DNA of 64,000 bases from Chryseobacterium phosphatilyticum. Lineage in GTDB: Bacteria > Bacteroidota > Bacteroidia > Flavobacteriales > Weeksellaceae. Both the position numbers and the translations under genes were made by a program. Shown here piece by piece: positions 42,115 to 51,095 of this stretch. The notes beneath the pieces were generated by a model. That model was given only the letters and a program-made list of their open reading frames with translations. It did no database searches and had not been told where the DNA came from. The stretch lies in contig NZ_PPED02000004.1 of assembly GCF_002899825.2 (NCBI RefSeq), forward strand, positions 248,001 through 312,000, written 5' to 3'. How positions within the stretch are numbered: the stretch's first letter is position 1; every line of letters starts with the position of its first letter.

Positions 42115-43038
42115 ATGAAAAAGCTAACCTATCTTACATTATCGCTATTCTCCATATTTACCTTTGCACAGGAAGTTTCAAAAGAAAGAGTAAAAACCAT
42201 TCTATCAACATTGGCCTCTGATGAAATGAAAGGACGGGAAATCGGGACTCCTGAAAACGAAAATGCGACCCAATATATTGCTACACTTTTTAAAGAAAAC
42301 AATCTCGACTATTGTACCGGAAATTCTTATTTGATTCCTTTCGATTACAAAGGTAAAAAAGTCTATAATGTATGTGGTGTAAAAAAAGGAAAGACGGATA
42401 AGTATTTAGGTTTCTCAGGGCATTTTGACCATATCGGCACCAGTAATAGCAGCGGAGATAATATCTACAATGGCGCAGATGATGATGCTAGTGGAATTAC
42501 TACTTTGGTAGGTATTGCAGATTATTTTAAAAATAAAAAACCAGATTTCTCTATGGTTTTCATGGCATTCAATGGAGAAGAAAAAGGAATGCTAGGATCA
42601 ACAGCAATATCTCAGGATAAAAACCTTGATATGATCTATCATCATATGACTGCTCTTTTCAATTTTGAAATGGTTGCTACAGAATCTCAATGGGGCAAAA
42701 ATGCACTGTACATGACGGGAGACGGATTTTCAGATCTGGATGAATTATTTAACAAAAATGCAGTAAACGGATTAAAAATAAACGCTGATCCTTATGCAAG
42801 AGAACAATTATTCTATCGATCAGACAATGTAAGCTTTGTAAAAAAGAAAATCATTGCCCACTCCTTTTCAACGGTTGATATGAGTAAGGCCACCCATTAT
42901 CATCACGAAAATGATGATATTTCTATTGTTGATTTTGACAATATGACTCAAATCATCAACAATTTTGGGAAAACTCTGGAAAAATTAAATCGTCAAAATT
43001 TCTCCCCGAAATACAATGATCAGGTAAAATATAATTAG
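42115..43038 (+). CDS. Exported M28 family metallopeptidase
   Basis: 307 residues with a signal peptide (ending TFAQ). The two-zinc peptidase domain has GHFDHIG (His103), the bridging Asp in YNGADDDASG, the Glu pair in NGEEKGMLG, and a late His in KATHYHHENDD. The family removes N-terminal residues from peptides or acts as a carboxypeptidase; the substrate here is open. With no sorting tail it is probably periplasmic and used in peptide digestion. It is monocistronic, between two terminators. Confidence 0.92.
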   Translation: MKKLTYLTLSLFSIFTFAQEVSKERVKTILSTLASDEMKGREIGTPENENATQYIATLFKENNLDYCTGNSYLIPFDYKGKKVYNVCGVKKGKTDKYLGFSGHFDHIGTSNSSGDNIYNGADDDASGITTLVGIADYFKNKKPDFSMVFMAFNGEEKGMLGSTAISQDKNLDMIYHHMTALFNFEMVATESQWGKNALYMTGDGFSDLDELFNKNAVNGLKINADPYAREQLFYRSDNVSFVKKKIIAHSFSTVDMSKATHYHHENDDISIVDFDNMTQIINNFGKTLEKLNRQNFSPKYNDQVKYN

Positions 43039-43050
43039 TTTTATCATCAT

Positions 43051-43080
43051 ATAAACCGTCGATAAGGCGGTTTATTTTTT
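43051..43080 (+). terminator. Rho-independent terminator
   Basis: Arms ataaaccg and cggtttat with a 9-nt loop, followed by T6. Confidence 0.8.
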
Positions 43081-43228
43081 TCGCCAATACTGTCCTGATA
43101 CCTGATCATATTCTCTATCCCGCAAAAATCATAAAGAGATCACCTTCAGTTGTAACAAAAACATCTTCTTTAAAACATATTAATTAAAGTAAAATAGGAT
43201 TAAGAACGTCTTATCTTTTAATTTTACG

Positions 43229-43236
43229 TAATTTTG
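43229..43236 (+). promoter_or_regulatory. -7 box (TAATTTTG) for the ABC exporter
   Basis: An exact TAnnTTTG match ending 20 nt before the ATG at 43257. Confidence 0.5.
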
Positions 43237-43256
43237 CTATCCAATTTTTTCATTGA

Positions 43257-45095
43257 ATGAACGAATATAAAAAAATCTTAAAGTTCGCGAGACCGCATCA
43301 AAAATATATCTACGGAAGTTTATTTTTCAATATTCTGTATTCCGTATTTCAGATTGCTTCCTTAGGTACTATTTTACCGGTATTGGGAATGCTTTTTGGA
43401 ACGATTAAGCCTGAGAAATATGAGACAGCCCCCGTTTATTCAGGAGAGTTCCTCGATTTCTTCTCGTATGTGAAAGATTACTCTAACTACTATATTCAAA
43501 ATCTTGTTGGTGAATATGGCGCCCTTAAGGTACTTGCATGGCTGTGTATCATCACTGCATTCATGTTCTTATTGAGAAATATGTTTAGATATTTTGGCGC
43601 TTTCCTGTTGATCAATTATCGTGTAGGAGTTACCAAAGACCTTCGTGGAGCCATGTACAGAAAAGTACTTTCTTTACCTGTTTCATTTTTTACAGAAAGC
43701 AGAAAAGGAGATTTAATGTCTCGTATGTCTAATGATGTAGGCGAAGTTGAAGGGAATATATTAGGAAGTCTGGTTGAACTGATCAATGCTCCGTTTATGT
43801 TGATCAGTACACTAGTGAGCTTATTTTTCTTAAGTGCTGAAATGACCCTTTTTTCATTGCTGGTATTACCTGTAATGGGAACCATGATTGCCCTGGTAGG
43901 AAAAAGCCTTAAGAAAGATTCACATGAGGCACAAAATGAAATGGGAACGATCTTTTCAATCGTAGATGAAACCCTGAAATCTTCAAAAGTCATTAAAATT
44001 TTTAATGCAGAAAAGATCATGGACAACCGTTTTATGAAGTCTATGAATAAATGGATCTCCAGCTCTATCAGTTTGGGAAGAAAGAAAGAATTAGCATCTC
44101 CGATGAGCGAATTTTTAGGCTCTATCACCTTCTTAATCATTGCATGGTACGGAGGAAAACAAATCATTGTTGAGCAAAGCATTTCTCCTGCCGACTTCCT
44201 TGTTTTCCTTGGATTATTCTTTCAGATTCTTCCCCCTGCAAAAAGTTTATCAACTTCCATTTCCAATGTGCAGAAAGGAGAAGCTTCTCTGAAAAGAGTA
44301 TTGGAAATTCTGGATGCAGATGTAAAAATTGAAGAAGTTGCAGAACCGGTTTCTATTTCAACTTTGCAGAATAATATAGAGTTTAAAAACATTGGATTCT
44401 ACTATGATAAATCTAATTTAATTCTTAAAAATTTCAATCTGACCATTCAGAAAGGAAAAACCGTTGCGTTAGTGGGACAAAGTGGAAGTGGCAAAACAAC
44501 CATTGCCAACCTTTTAGCCAGATTCTATGATGTTTCGGAAGGAGAAATTCTGATTGACGGAACCGATATTAAACATCTGAAATTACAGGAATATCGTAAG
44601 CTTTTGGGAATGGTAACCCAGGAGTCTGTGTTATTCAATGATTCGGTGTATAATAATATTTTAATGGGTAAACCTGACGCTACGAGAGAAGAGGTCATCG
44701 CCGCTGCTAAAATTGCCAATGCCGATGACTTTATTACCAATCTTTCGGAAGGATATGATACCAATATCGGGGACGACGGGAATAAGTTGTCTGGAGGGCA
44801 GAAACAGAGGGTTTCTATTGCAAGAGCCGTATTGAAAAATCCACCCATTATGATCCTTGATGAAGCAACATCTGCCCTGGATACGGAATCAGAAAGATTT
44901 GTACAGGATGCTTTAGAGAAAATGATGGAAAACAGAACGTCTTTAGTCATTGCCCACCGACTTTCAACCATCCAGAAAGCAGATTGGATTGTGGTCATGG
45001 AAAAAGGCGATATTGTAGAGCAAGGTACCCACCATGATCTTATTGCTAAAAAAGGAATGTATAACAAACTGGTTGAACTCCAGAATTTCGACTAA
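43257..45095 (+). CDS. ABC exporter, fused permease and ATPase (MsbA-like)
   Basis: 612 residues. Six membrane helices (about 20-320) precede one ATPase domain with Walker A GQSGSGKTT (about 407-415), signature LSGGQKQRVS, Walker B IMILDEATSALD and the switch His in IAHRLST. This half-transporter form dimerises and exports lipids or hydrophobic compounds. MsbA, which flips lipid A core across the inner membrane, is the closest known role in Gram-negative bacteria, but many paralogs exist and nothing nearby confirms it. A small DUF1801 gene follows. Confidence 0.92.
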   Translation: MNEYKKILKFARPHQKYIYGSLFFNILYSVFQIASLGTILPVLGMLFGTIKPEKYETAPVYSGEFLDFFSYVKDYSNYYIQNLVGEYGALKVLAWLCIITAFMFLLRNMFRYFGAFLLINYRVGVTKDLRGAMYRKVLSLPVSFFTESRKGDLMSRMSNDVGEVEGNILGSLVELINAPFMLISTLVSLFFLSAEMTLFSLLVLPVMGTMIALVGKSLKKDSHEAQNEMGTIFSIVDETLKSSKVIKIFNAEKIMDNRFMKSMNKWISSSISLGRKKELASPMSEFLGSITFLIIAWYGGKQIIVEQSISPADFLVFLGLFFQILPPAKSLSTSISNVQKGEASLKRVLEILDADVKIEEVAEPVSISTLQNNIEFKNIGFYYDKSNLILKNFNLTIQKGKTVALVGQSGSGKTTIANLLARFYDVSEGEILIDGTDIKHLKLQEYRKLLGMVTQESVLFNDSVYNNILMGKPDATREEVIAAAKIANADDFITNLSEGYDTNIGDDGNKLSGGQKQRVSIARAVLKNPPIMILDEATSALDTESERFVQDALEKMMENRTSLVIAHRLSTIQKADWIVVMEKGDIVEQGTHHDLIAKKGMYNKLVELQNFD

Positions 45096-45111
45096 CCATT
45101 TTAAGCCAAAT

Positions 45112-45462
45112 ATGAATCCTATACAAGAGTATTTCTACAGAATCGAAGAGCCTGAAAGAAGTACTCTTCTTTTTTTACGTGAGAAGATCCTGGCGTCTGA
45201 TCCAGAAAACATTACAGAAACTTTCAGTTTCGGACTTCCTTTTATCAAGTACAAAAAGAAAATGCTGTGTTATTTCTACTACAGCAAAAAATACAAGAAA
45301 CATTATATCAGCTTTTATCATGGTGACAAACTGGATTATCCTGAATTGACCCAGGATGGCAGAAAGAAGTTTAAAATCCTCTTAATTGATGTTGAAGAAG
45401 ATATACCTGCAGAGTTTATTATGAGCTTGCTGGATGAGATAAAACAGTATATAAAGGCTTAA
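45112..45462 (+). CDS. DUF1801 (YdhG-like) domain protein
   Basis: 116 residues from the ATG at 45112, 16 nt after the ABC gene; the frame is open from 45034 but that part overlaps the ABC coding sequence. NPIQEYFYRIEEPERSTLLFLREKIL and FSFGLPFIKYKKKMLCYFYY are typical of the DUF1801 alpha/beta fold, which resembles frataxin. The family is cytosolic and uncharacterised; an iron link has been proposed for relatives from structure alone. Confidence 0.85.
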   Translation: MNPIQEYFYRIEEPERSTLLFLREKILASDPENITETFSFGLPFIKYKKKMLCYFYYSKKYKKHYISFYHGDKLDYPELTQDGRKKFKILLIDVEEDIPAEFIMSLLDEIKQYIKA

Positions 45463-45498
45463 GCCTAGTTTTGGGGTCTTTGTATCTACTATACAATT

Positions 45499-45523
45499 AA
45501 AACCGGATATAGTTCCGGTTTTT
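45499..45523 (+). terminator. Rho-independent terminator of the ABC-DUF1801 unit
   Basis: Arms aaaaccgga and tccggtttt with a 6-nt loop and a short T run. Confidence 0.8.
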
Positions 45524-45558
45524 AAAAACTATTACATTGCTATTCACTTGTATCAAAA

Positions 45559-45593
45559 TAAAAAGACCATCCTTATCAGAATGGTCTTTTTTT
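45559..45593. terminator. Bidirectional terminator
   Basis: Arms aaaaagaccat and atggtcttttt with a 10-nt loop. The T run on the plus strand is strong; on the minus strand it closes the LUD-cdsA-psd unit. Confidence 0.85.
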
Positions 45594-45610
45594 ATAATGT
45601 TTGATAACCC

Positions 45611-46264
45611 TTAGTTTTTCAATTTGGCAATAACATCCAGGCCACCTTTTGTGATATCTCCGATCTTACAGATAATCTCAGTATCCAAAGGCAGGAACAC
45701 ATCCATTCTTGATCCGAATTTAATAAATCCGAACTCATGCCCGGCTTTTGCTTTATCGCCTTCATTACAGTAGAAAACAATCCTTCTTGCCACATATCCT
45801 GCAATCTGTCTGAACACCACTTTGTGATTCGTTAAAGTTTCTACCGCTACAGTTGTTCTTTCATTTTCTGTAGAAGACTTTTCATGCCATGCTACCAGGT
45901 ATTTTCCAGGGTGATACTTTTTGTAGATCACTTTTCCGGTAACCGGATATCTACAAATATGCACATTCAATGGAGACATAAAAATAGAAACCTGAATTGC
46001 CTTCCCCTGAAGAAACTCATTTTCATCTACCTCCTTGATCATTACGACTTTTCCGTCAACTGGTGCTATTACGTTTTCTTTGTGATCAAGAATACTACGA
46101 TCAGGCACCCTGAAAAACCAGAATACAAGACAGTAAATAACCAACAAAGGCATGATGATCACTAGTGACCATATTTTAAGGAAGTAAATAGCTAAAGCTC
46201 CCAATATTAAAAAAAGGATCGTTGCTACGGTAATTGTTCCTTTTGATTCTCTATGCAATTTCAT
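45611..46264 (-). CDS. psd: Phosphatidylserine decarboxylase proenzyme
   Basis: 217 residues, the short (type II, Psd-A) form. Two membrane helices near the start (about 12-50) are followed by APVDGKVV and, near the C-terminus, the self-cleavage site in IKFGSRMDV, where the Ser becomes the pyruvoyl group. It makes phosphatidylethanolamine from phosphatidylserine in the inner membrane. It lies 4 nt after cdsA, which makes the CDP-diacylglycerol that feeds the same pathway, so the two form an operon. Confidence 0.95.
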   Translation of the reverse strand: MKLHRESKGTITVATILFLILGALAIYFLKIWSLVIIMPLLVIYCLVFWFFRVPDRSILDHKENVIAPVDGKVVMIKEVDENEFLQGKAIQVSIFMSPLNVHICRYPVTGKVIYKKYHPGKYLVAWHEKSSTENERTTVAVETLTNHKVVFRQIAGYVARRIVFYCNEGDKAKAGHEFGFIKFGSRMDVFLPLDTEIICKIGDITKGGLDVIAKLKN

Positions 46265-46268
46265 GAGA

Positions 46269-47141
46269 CTATATAAATTTTTCTAAAATAAAGTACAAAT
46301 ATACGACAGGAACACAGATTATGAAACTATCCAGCCTATCTAAAATGCCACCATGCCCCGGAATGATGTTTCCACTGTCTTTTACCCCAAAATTTCTCTT
46401 CAGCTGGCTCTCCACCAGATCCCCTAACGGGGCAAAGGCAGCCACTAAAAACCCTACTACCATCCAGTTTCCTCTGAGCTCGGGTTGGTAATGTTCAATA
46501 AAATAAGATAAAACCAATGTCAACACTACACCTCCTGCATATCCCTCCCATGTTTTCTTAGGAGAAATTTTGGGTGCCATTTTATGTTTTCCAAAGAATT
46601 TTCCTACCAGATAAGCAAACGTATCGCTACTCCAGATCAGAATAAAAAGGAAAAGAACTTCCAGAGAGAAGGTATCATTATAACTTGAGAACCTTGGCAG
46701 CCCTAAAGCAAAGCTGAACGGTAGAGCTACATAAATAACCGTAAAAATAAGTTTCCCGCTGTCGAAATATAATTCGTTAGGATATTTAAATAAAGTAACT
46801 ACAGCAATCCCAATTAACGCCAAAGCGAGAATTTCACTCAATCGGAAATCAAAAAAGAAATCGTGATGAAAATATCTTTTGGAAAAAATATAGAAGATAA
46901 AAATAACCAATGGAAAAACAACCCATTTTTCATATCCTTTTCCAAACTTCATGATTTTGATACATTCCCAGGTTCCTACGACCAGCAACAAGCTCATTAA
47001 TCCATGATATAGATATTGCTGTTGGATAAGGCCAGGGAAAATAGTATTGATCAACTGTGCTCCCAATGGAGTAGTACAAAGAATGATAACGGCTACATAT
47101 ACCAGACCTGAAATGGTTCTTTGAATAAGGTTTTTGTCCAA
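46269..47141 (-). CDS. cdsA: Phosphatidate cytidylyltransferase
   Basis: 290 residues with about eight membrane helices. The C-terminal signature is present in SPKKTWEGYAGG and the later PLGDLVESQLKRNFGVKDSG with PGHGGILDRLDS, where the acidic residues bind metal and substrate. It makes CDP-diacylglycerol from phosphatidate and CTP, the precursor of all membrane phospholipids. It stands between a LUD-domain gene (23 nt) and psd (4 nt). Confidence 0.97.
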   Translation of the reverse strand: MDKNLIQRTISGLVYVAVIILCTTPLGAQLINTIFPGLIQQQYLYHGLMSLLLVVGTWECIKIMKFGKGYEKWVVFPLVIFIFYIFSKRYFHHDFFFDFRLSEILALALIGIAVVTLFKYPNELYFDSGKLIFTVIYVALPFSFALGLPRFSSYNDTFSLEVLFLFILIWSSDTFAYLVGKFFGKHKMAPKISPKKTWEGYAGGVVLTLVLSYFIEHYQPELRGNWMVVGFLVAAFAPLGDLVESQLKRNFGVKDSGNIIPGHGGILDRLDSFIICVPVVYLYFILEKFI

Positions 47142-47164
47142 AATTTAAAATTTAGAAGTGGTGC

Positions 47165-47746
47165 TTAATCTTCAAGCAGTAATAAAAACAATTTGGTATT
47201 GGAATTTGAAGAACTGTCCATCTTTGATTGGCTTCCACTGATGGAAGTAAGGTTCTTGATATTTCCGTTCCTTTTTATTTTCCCCATGGCATCATTCAGG
47301 TTGTTTACAATCTGTGAAACATTGGCGATGATAATAATTCTATCGGGTAGCCTTGAAGAATGATAATGAAGAATATTATTATGAGAAAGCATAATCCTTC
47401 CATCATATGCGATCAGGTATTCACAGGTAATGAATGCCGCATCATTAGACGGTTGCAATTCTGAGGTATAGGGAGACTTCACAACATTTAAAAAGTTCTG
47501 AAGTTCTTTATCCCAACAGAAAAGATCTCTTATACCTTCTATTTTGATAATTTGATTTAAAGTTTGTAGAGCCTCCGCTTCATCTGCACAATAATTAAAA
47601 AATCCCCCCGAATGCGTAAATAATTGCGCAAACTTATAGTCGAGATCCGCATTTTTGAGCGAATCCCCAAGCTTCTCCAGGCTCTGTTTGTCCTCTTCCT
47701 CAGGCTGGTTGGTAAGTTTGCTTACAATCCTCTTGAATAAATTCAA
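47165..47746 (-). CDS. LUD domain protein (LutC/YkgG-like)
   Basis: 193 residues with the single alpha/beta domain of the LUD family; SLEKLGDSLKNADLDYKFAQLF, FITCEYLIAYDGRIMLSHNN and RIIIIANVSQIVNNL are the recognisable parts. LutC is a subunit of lactate oxidation complexes in other bacteria, but no LutA or LutB partner is here, so the domain probably has another use. A gene of this type between ftsH and cdsA is a layout I recall from other Flavobacteria. It has its own -7 box. Confidence 0.8.
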   Translation of the reverse strand: MNLFKRIVSKLTNQPEEEDKQSLEKLGDSLKNADLDYKFAQLFTHSGGFFNYCADEAEALQTLNQIIKIEGIRDLFCWDKELQNFLNVVKSPYTSELQPSNDAAFITCEYLIAYDGRIMLSHNNILHYHSSRLPDRIIIIANVSQIVNNLNDAMGKIKRNGNIKNLTSISGSQSKMDSSSNSNTKLFLLLLED

Positions 47747-47773
47747 CTTAATCTATTTTTAGTCAACTTTATA

Positions 47774-47781
47774 CAAAAATA
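47774..47781 (-). promoter_or_regulatory. -7 box (TATTTTTG) for the LUD-cdsA-psd unit
   Basis: An exact TAnnTTTG match on the minus strand 27 nt before the ATG at 47746. A TTG lies 22 nt upstream, slightly wide. Confidence 0.5.
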
Positions 47782-47828
47782 GAAAATAAATTACAATAGA
47801 TTCCAAAAATGTCTCTTTAAATATGAAA

Positions 47829-47858
47829 AAACCTGACAATTTTAAAGTTGTCAGGTTT
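47829..47858 (-). terminator. Rho-independent terminator after ftsH
   Basis: Arms aaacctgacaa and ttgtcaggttt with an 8-nt loop. On the minus strand a T run follows. Confidence 0.85.
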
Positions 47859-47882
47859 AATTTATCCTATTTCAGAGGTTTT

Positions 47883-49904
47883 TTAAAGTTGTGTGGGGCT
47901 TTCAGGAGCCTGTATTTCGCTTTCCTCTGCTTTTTCTTTAATTTGAGGTGTTTCCAATATCTCCTGTTGTTCTTTCTCAGGAATGGTGTTGGTAACCGGT
48001 TTCTCTGTCAATTCAGGATCCCATGCTCTTTTACCAAAGATTTCTTCTAAGTCTTCACGGAAGATCACTTCTTTTTCTAAAAGCTTATTGGCCAAAGCAT
48101 CAAGCTTCCCTTTATTTTCTTCAAGAATTCTAACTGCTCTCTCGTATTGATTTTCAATGATTGATTTAATCTCTACATCAATTTTAGTAGCCGTTTCTTC
48201 AGAATAAGGTTTTCCAAAAGAATATTCAGATTGACCTGAACTATCATAGTAAGAAATATTTCCAATATTCGGGCTCAATCCGTAAATCGTAACCATCGCC
48301 TGAGCTCTCTTCGTTACCGTTTCCAAATCAGAAAGGGCTCCTGTTGAGATATTATTGAAAATAACCTGCTCTGCTGCTCTTCCTCCTAAAGTTGCACACA
48401 TTTCATCCAACATTTGCTCAGTAGTGGTAAGTTGTCTTTCCTCAGGAAGATACCACGCTGCCCCTAATGAACGTCCTCTTGGAACAATTGTTACTTTTAA
48501 AAGTGGAGAGGCATGTTCTACCAGCCAGGAAATCGTAGCGTGTCCTGCCTCATGGTAAGCCACTCTTTTTTTCTCAGATGGCTTAATGGCCATATTTTTC
48601 TTTTCAAGTCCTCCGATGATTCTGTCAACAGCATCAAGGAAATCCTGTTTTGTAACAGAAGTATGATTATATCTTGCGGCGATCAATGCTGCTTCATTAC
48701 AAACGTTAGCAATATCTGCCCCACTGAATCCGGGAGTTTGTTTTGCCAAGAAATCTCTATCAACATTGTCATCCAGTTTGATTTTCTTCAAATGAACATC
48801 AAAGATCTGTCTTCTTTCATGCAATTCCGGAAGGTCTACATAGATCGAACGGTCAAAACGTCCGGCTCTCATCAATGCTTTATCAAGGATATCTGCCCTG
48901 TTGGTTGCAGCCATCACAATGACATTAACATCAGTTCCAAAACCATCCATTTCAGTAAGAAGTTGGTTAAGGGTATTTTCTCTTTCGTCGTTACCCCCTG
49001 AGAAATTATTTTTTCCCCTGGCACGTCCGATAGCATCAATCTCATCAATAAAAATAATTGCCGGAGATTTTGCTTTTGCCTGTGCAAAAAGGTCTCTTAC
49101 TCTGGAAGCACCTACTCCCACGAACATTTCTACGAAATCAGAACCTGAAAGTGAAAAGAACGGAACTTTAGCTTCCCCAGCAACCGCTTTGGCCAATAAG
49201 GTTTTACCAGTTCCCGGAGGACCTACCAGAAGGACACCTTTCGGAATTTTACCTCCTAATTTGGTATATTTTTCAGAATTTTTCAAGAAATCAACAACTT
49301 CCTGTACTTCTTCTTTAGCACCCTCCAAACCTGCAACATCTTTGAATGTTACCTGAATTCTCTCTTTTTCATCAAAAAGCTTTGCTTTAGATTTCCCGAT
49401 GGAGAAGATTTGTCCGCCAGGACCTCCTCCTCCCCCCATCTTTCTGAAAAGAAGGAAGTAGAATAATCCCAGAATAGCAATCCAGATTAATGCAGACACC
49501 AGAATATCCATGAACGGGTTTTTACCTGCTCCGTAGTCTTTTGTCGTTGTAATCGCCGGATTGGTTCCCTTGATTTGTTCAAATTTTTGAAGGAAAAGCT
49601 GCAGGTCTCCATATTTTACAGAAAAATCTGCTTTAGGAGCCATTTCGAATGCAGAAAGAGGATTATTTTGATTGGCAGATTTATTTACCATCGCCGTCTT
49701 TGCTGCCTTTGTAAGGAAAACATCAGCTTTCTCAGTGTCTTTATATATAATTATATTCTGGACTTTCCCCGCCTGCATTTCTCTAAAGAAACCATCTTCA
49801 TCAATAGATTTTGCACTATCACCTCCTAAGAAATTGGAGCCAAAAAATAGCAAAAGAGCTATGATTGCAATAGGAAAGAACCAGTTGAATCCTTTGTTAT
49901 TCAT
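47883..49904 (-). CDS. ftsH: ATP-dependent zinc metalloprotease FtsH
   Basis: 673 residues. Two membrane helices (about 8-24 and 133-153) enclose a periplasmic domain of about 105 residues. The AAA domain has Walker A GPPGTGKT (228-235), Walker B IIFIDEIDAIG and the second region of homology; the protease domain has HEAGH at 451-455. FtsH degrades damaged membrane proteins and regulators such as lipid enzymes. The tail after 620 is Glu/Pro/Thr-rich and longer than in E. coli. It follows rsfS by 22 nt in one operon. Confidence 0.97.
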   Translation of the reverse strand: MNNKGFNWFFPIAIIALLLFFGSNFLGGDSAKSIDEDGFFREMQAGKVQNIIIYKDTEKADVFLTKAAKTAMVNKSANQNNPLSAFEMAPKADFSVKYGDLQLFLQKFEQIKGTNPAITTTKDYGAGKNPFMDILVSALIWIAILGLFYFLLFRKMGGGGGPGGQIFSIGKSKAKLFDEKERIQVTFKDVAGLEGAKEEVQEVVDFLKNSEKYTKLGGKIPKGVLLVGPPGTGKTLLAKAVAGEAKVPFFSLSGSDFVEMFVGVGASRVRDLFAQAKAKSPAIIFIDEIDAIGRARGKNNFSGGNDERENTLNQLLTEMDGFGTDVNVIVMAATNRADILDKALMRAGRFDRSIYVDLPELHERRQIFDVHLKKIKLDDNVDRDFLAKQTPGFSGADIANVCNEAALIAARYNHTSVTKQDFLDAVDRIIGGLEKKNMAIKPSEKKRVAYHEAGHATISWLVEHASPLLKVTIVPRGRSLGAAWYLPEERQLTTTEQMLDEMCATLGGRAAEQVIFNNISTGALSDLETVTKRAQAMVTIYGLSPNIGNISYYDSSGQSEYSFGKPYSEETATKIDVEIKSIIENQYERAVRILEENKGKLDALANKLLEKEVIFREDLEEIFGKRAWDPELTEKPVTNTIPEKEQQEILETPQIKEKAEESEIQAPESPTQL

Positions 49905-49926
49905 TTATACTTTTTAAAATTTATAA

Positions 49927-50289
49927 TTAATTTTCAATTTTGGTAATGACTGCGTCACCCCAAAGCTCTTCTATATCGTAGTACTCACGTACCTCTTTCT
50001 GGAAAATATGAACTACCACTGAAACGTAATCTACCAGTACCCACATTGAGTTTTCTGTACCTTCTACGTGCCAAGGTCTGTCTTTAAGATCATTTCTTAC
50101 TTTTTTTTCTACACTTCCTGCGAGTGCAGATACTTGTGTATTTGAGTTTCCGCTACATATTACGAACGTCTCTGCTACTGAATTTTCAATCTTTGAAAGA
50201 TCGAAGATCATAATATCTTCACCTTTTACATCTTGAAGTGCTTCAACGATTTTATCTATTAGTGCTTGTTTTTCTGCTGTTTTATTCAT
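49927..50289 (-). CDS. rsfS: Ribosome silencing factor RsfS
   Basis: 120 residues with ALQDVKGEDIMIFDLSKIENSVAETFVICSGNS and WVLVDYVSVVVHIFQKEVREYYDIEELWGDA, the standard RsfS/YbeB/Iojap fold. It binds ribosomal protein L14 and prevents subunit joining when nutrients are short. It is the first gene of the rsfS-ftsH operon and is divergent from birA. A -7 box (TAAATTTG) lies 20 nt upstream. Confidence 0.96.
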   Translation of the reverse strand: MNKTAEKQALIDKIVEALQDVKGEDIMIFDLSKIENSVAETFVICSGNSNTQVSALAGSVEKKVRNDLKDRPWHVEGTENSMWVLVDYVSVVVHIFQKEVREYYDIEELWGDAVITKIEN

Positions 50290-50309
50290 TAAAAAAATAC
50301 TATAATCTG

Positions 50310-50317
50310 CAAATTTA
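50310..50317 (-). promoter_or_regulatory. -7 box (TAAATTTG) for rsfS-ftsH
   Basis: An exact TAnnTTTG match on the minus strand, 20 nt before the ATG at 50289. No clear -33 element. Confidence 0.5.
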
Positions 50318-50376
50318 TTGTTTTTTCTTTACTTTAACCTTACTTTTACCCTCTTAATGTCTTAAAGTTTTCTTAA

Positions 50377-51093
50377 ATGAGCCAACTGTTCTACCTAAAA
50401 GAGTGTTCTTCTACTAATGACGAAATATCAAAGTTTTTACTTTATGAAAATTCAGATTTTATAGGATTGCATACTTTTAATCAGACAAAAGGTCGTGGTC
50501 AATATGGAAATGTGTGGACTCAGACTGCCGAAAAAAATCTGGCGTATACGCTGGCAGTGAATACTCAAAACATCCTGTGCTCCGACTTTATATTCAATTA
50601 TTATACCGCAATTATTATCAGAGATTTCCTTGCCAATTTGGCTGATTATGATGTAAAAATTAAATGGCCGAATGATATCATCCTTAAAGGTAAAAAAATC
50701 GTTGGAATTTTAATAGAAAAGAAAAAAATTAATCAAAATAATTATTTCATTATAGGAGCAGGCATCAATATCCTTCAGGACAAATTTGACACCATATCGA
50801 GTGCAGGCTCACTCCTGACCCAGACAGGAAAAGAATTTGACCTTAAAGAGCTTACCTTTCAGCTTCATGAATTTTTGTGTGAAAAATTAAAAAACATTCC
50901 ATCCGAAGAAGAAATTGTGGACAGCTTCAATAAGAATTTATTCCGTAAGGATGAGATTTCTGTATTTGAAATTGAAAAAGCACGACAAAATGGCATTATC
51001 CGAAATGCAGATAAAAACGGTGAGATCTGGATTGAACTGGAAAATGACGGGATACGCTCTTTTTATCACAAAGAAGTAAAGCTCCTTTACTGA
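50377..51093 (+). CDS. birA: Biotin-[acetyl-CoA carboxylase] ligase, catalytic form only
   Basis: 238 residues. The N-terminal STNDEI and HTFNQTKGRGQYGNVWTQ bind biotin and ATP; VKIKWPNDIILKGKKIVGILIE is the other signature. It attaches biotin to the carrier protein of acetyl-CoA carboxylase. The DNA-binding domain of E. coli BirA is missing, so it cannot act as a repressor by itself. It converges with the LptF/LptG-family gene with 2 nt between stop codons. Confidence 0.94.
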   Translation: MSQLFYLKECSSTNDEISKFLLYENSDFIGLHTFNQTKGRGQYGNVWTQTAEKNLAYTLAVNTQNILCSDFIFNYYTAIIIRDFLANLADYDVKIKWPNDIILKGKKIVGILIEKKKINQNNYFIIGAGINILQDKFDTISSAGSLLTQTGKEFDLKELTFQLHEFLCEKLKNIPSEEEIVDSFNKNLFRKDEISVFEIEKARQNGIIRNADKNGEIWIELENDGIRSFYHKEVKLLY

Positions 51094-51095
51094 TC

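Noticed and set aside
43616..45067. Two minus-strand open frames of 188 and 180 residues within the ABC exporter gene
   Set aside because: They are shadows of a fully conserved transporter gene, with no start context and no recognisable family.
48513..49356. Plus-strand open frames of 162 and 151 residues opposite ftsH
   Set aside because: They are antisense to highly conserved AAA and protease motifs; the residue composition is that of a reverse-frame artefact.
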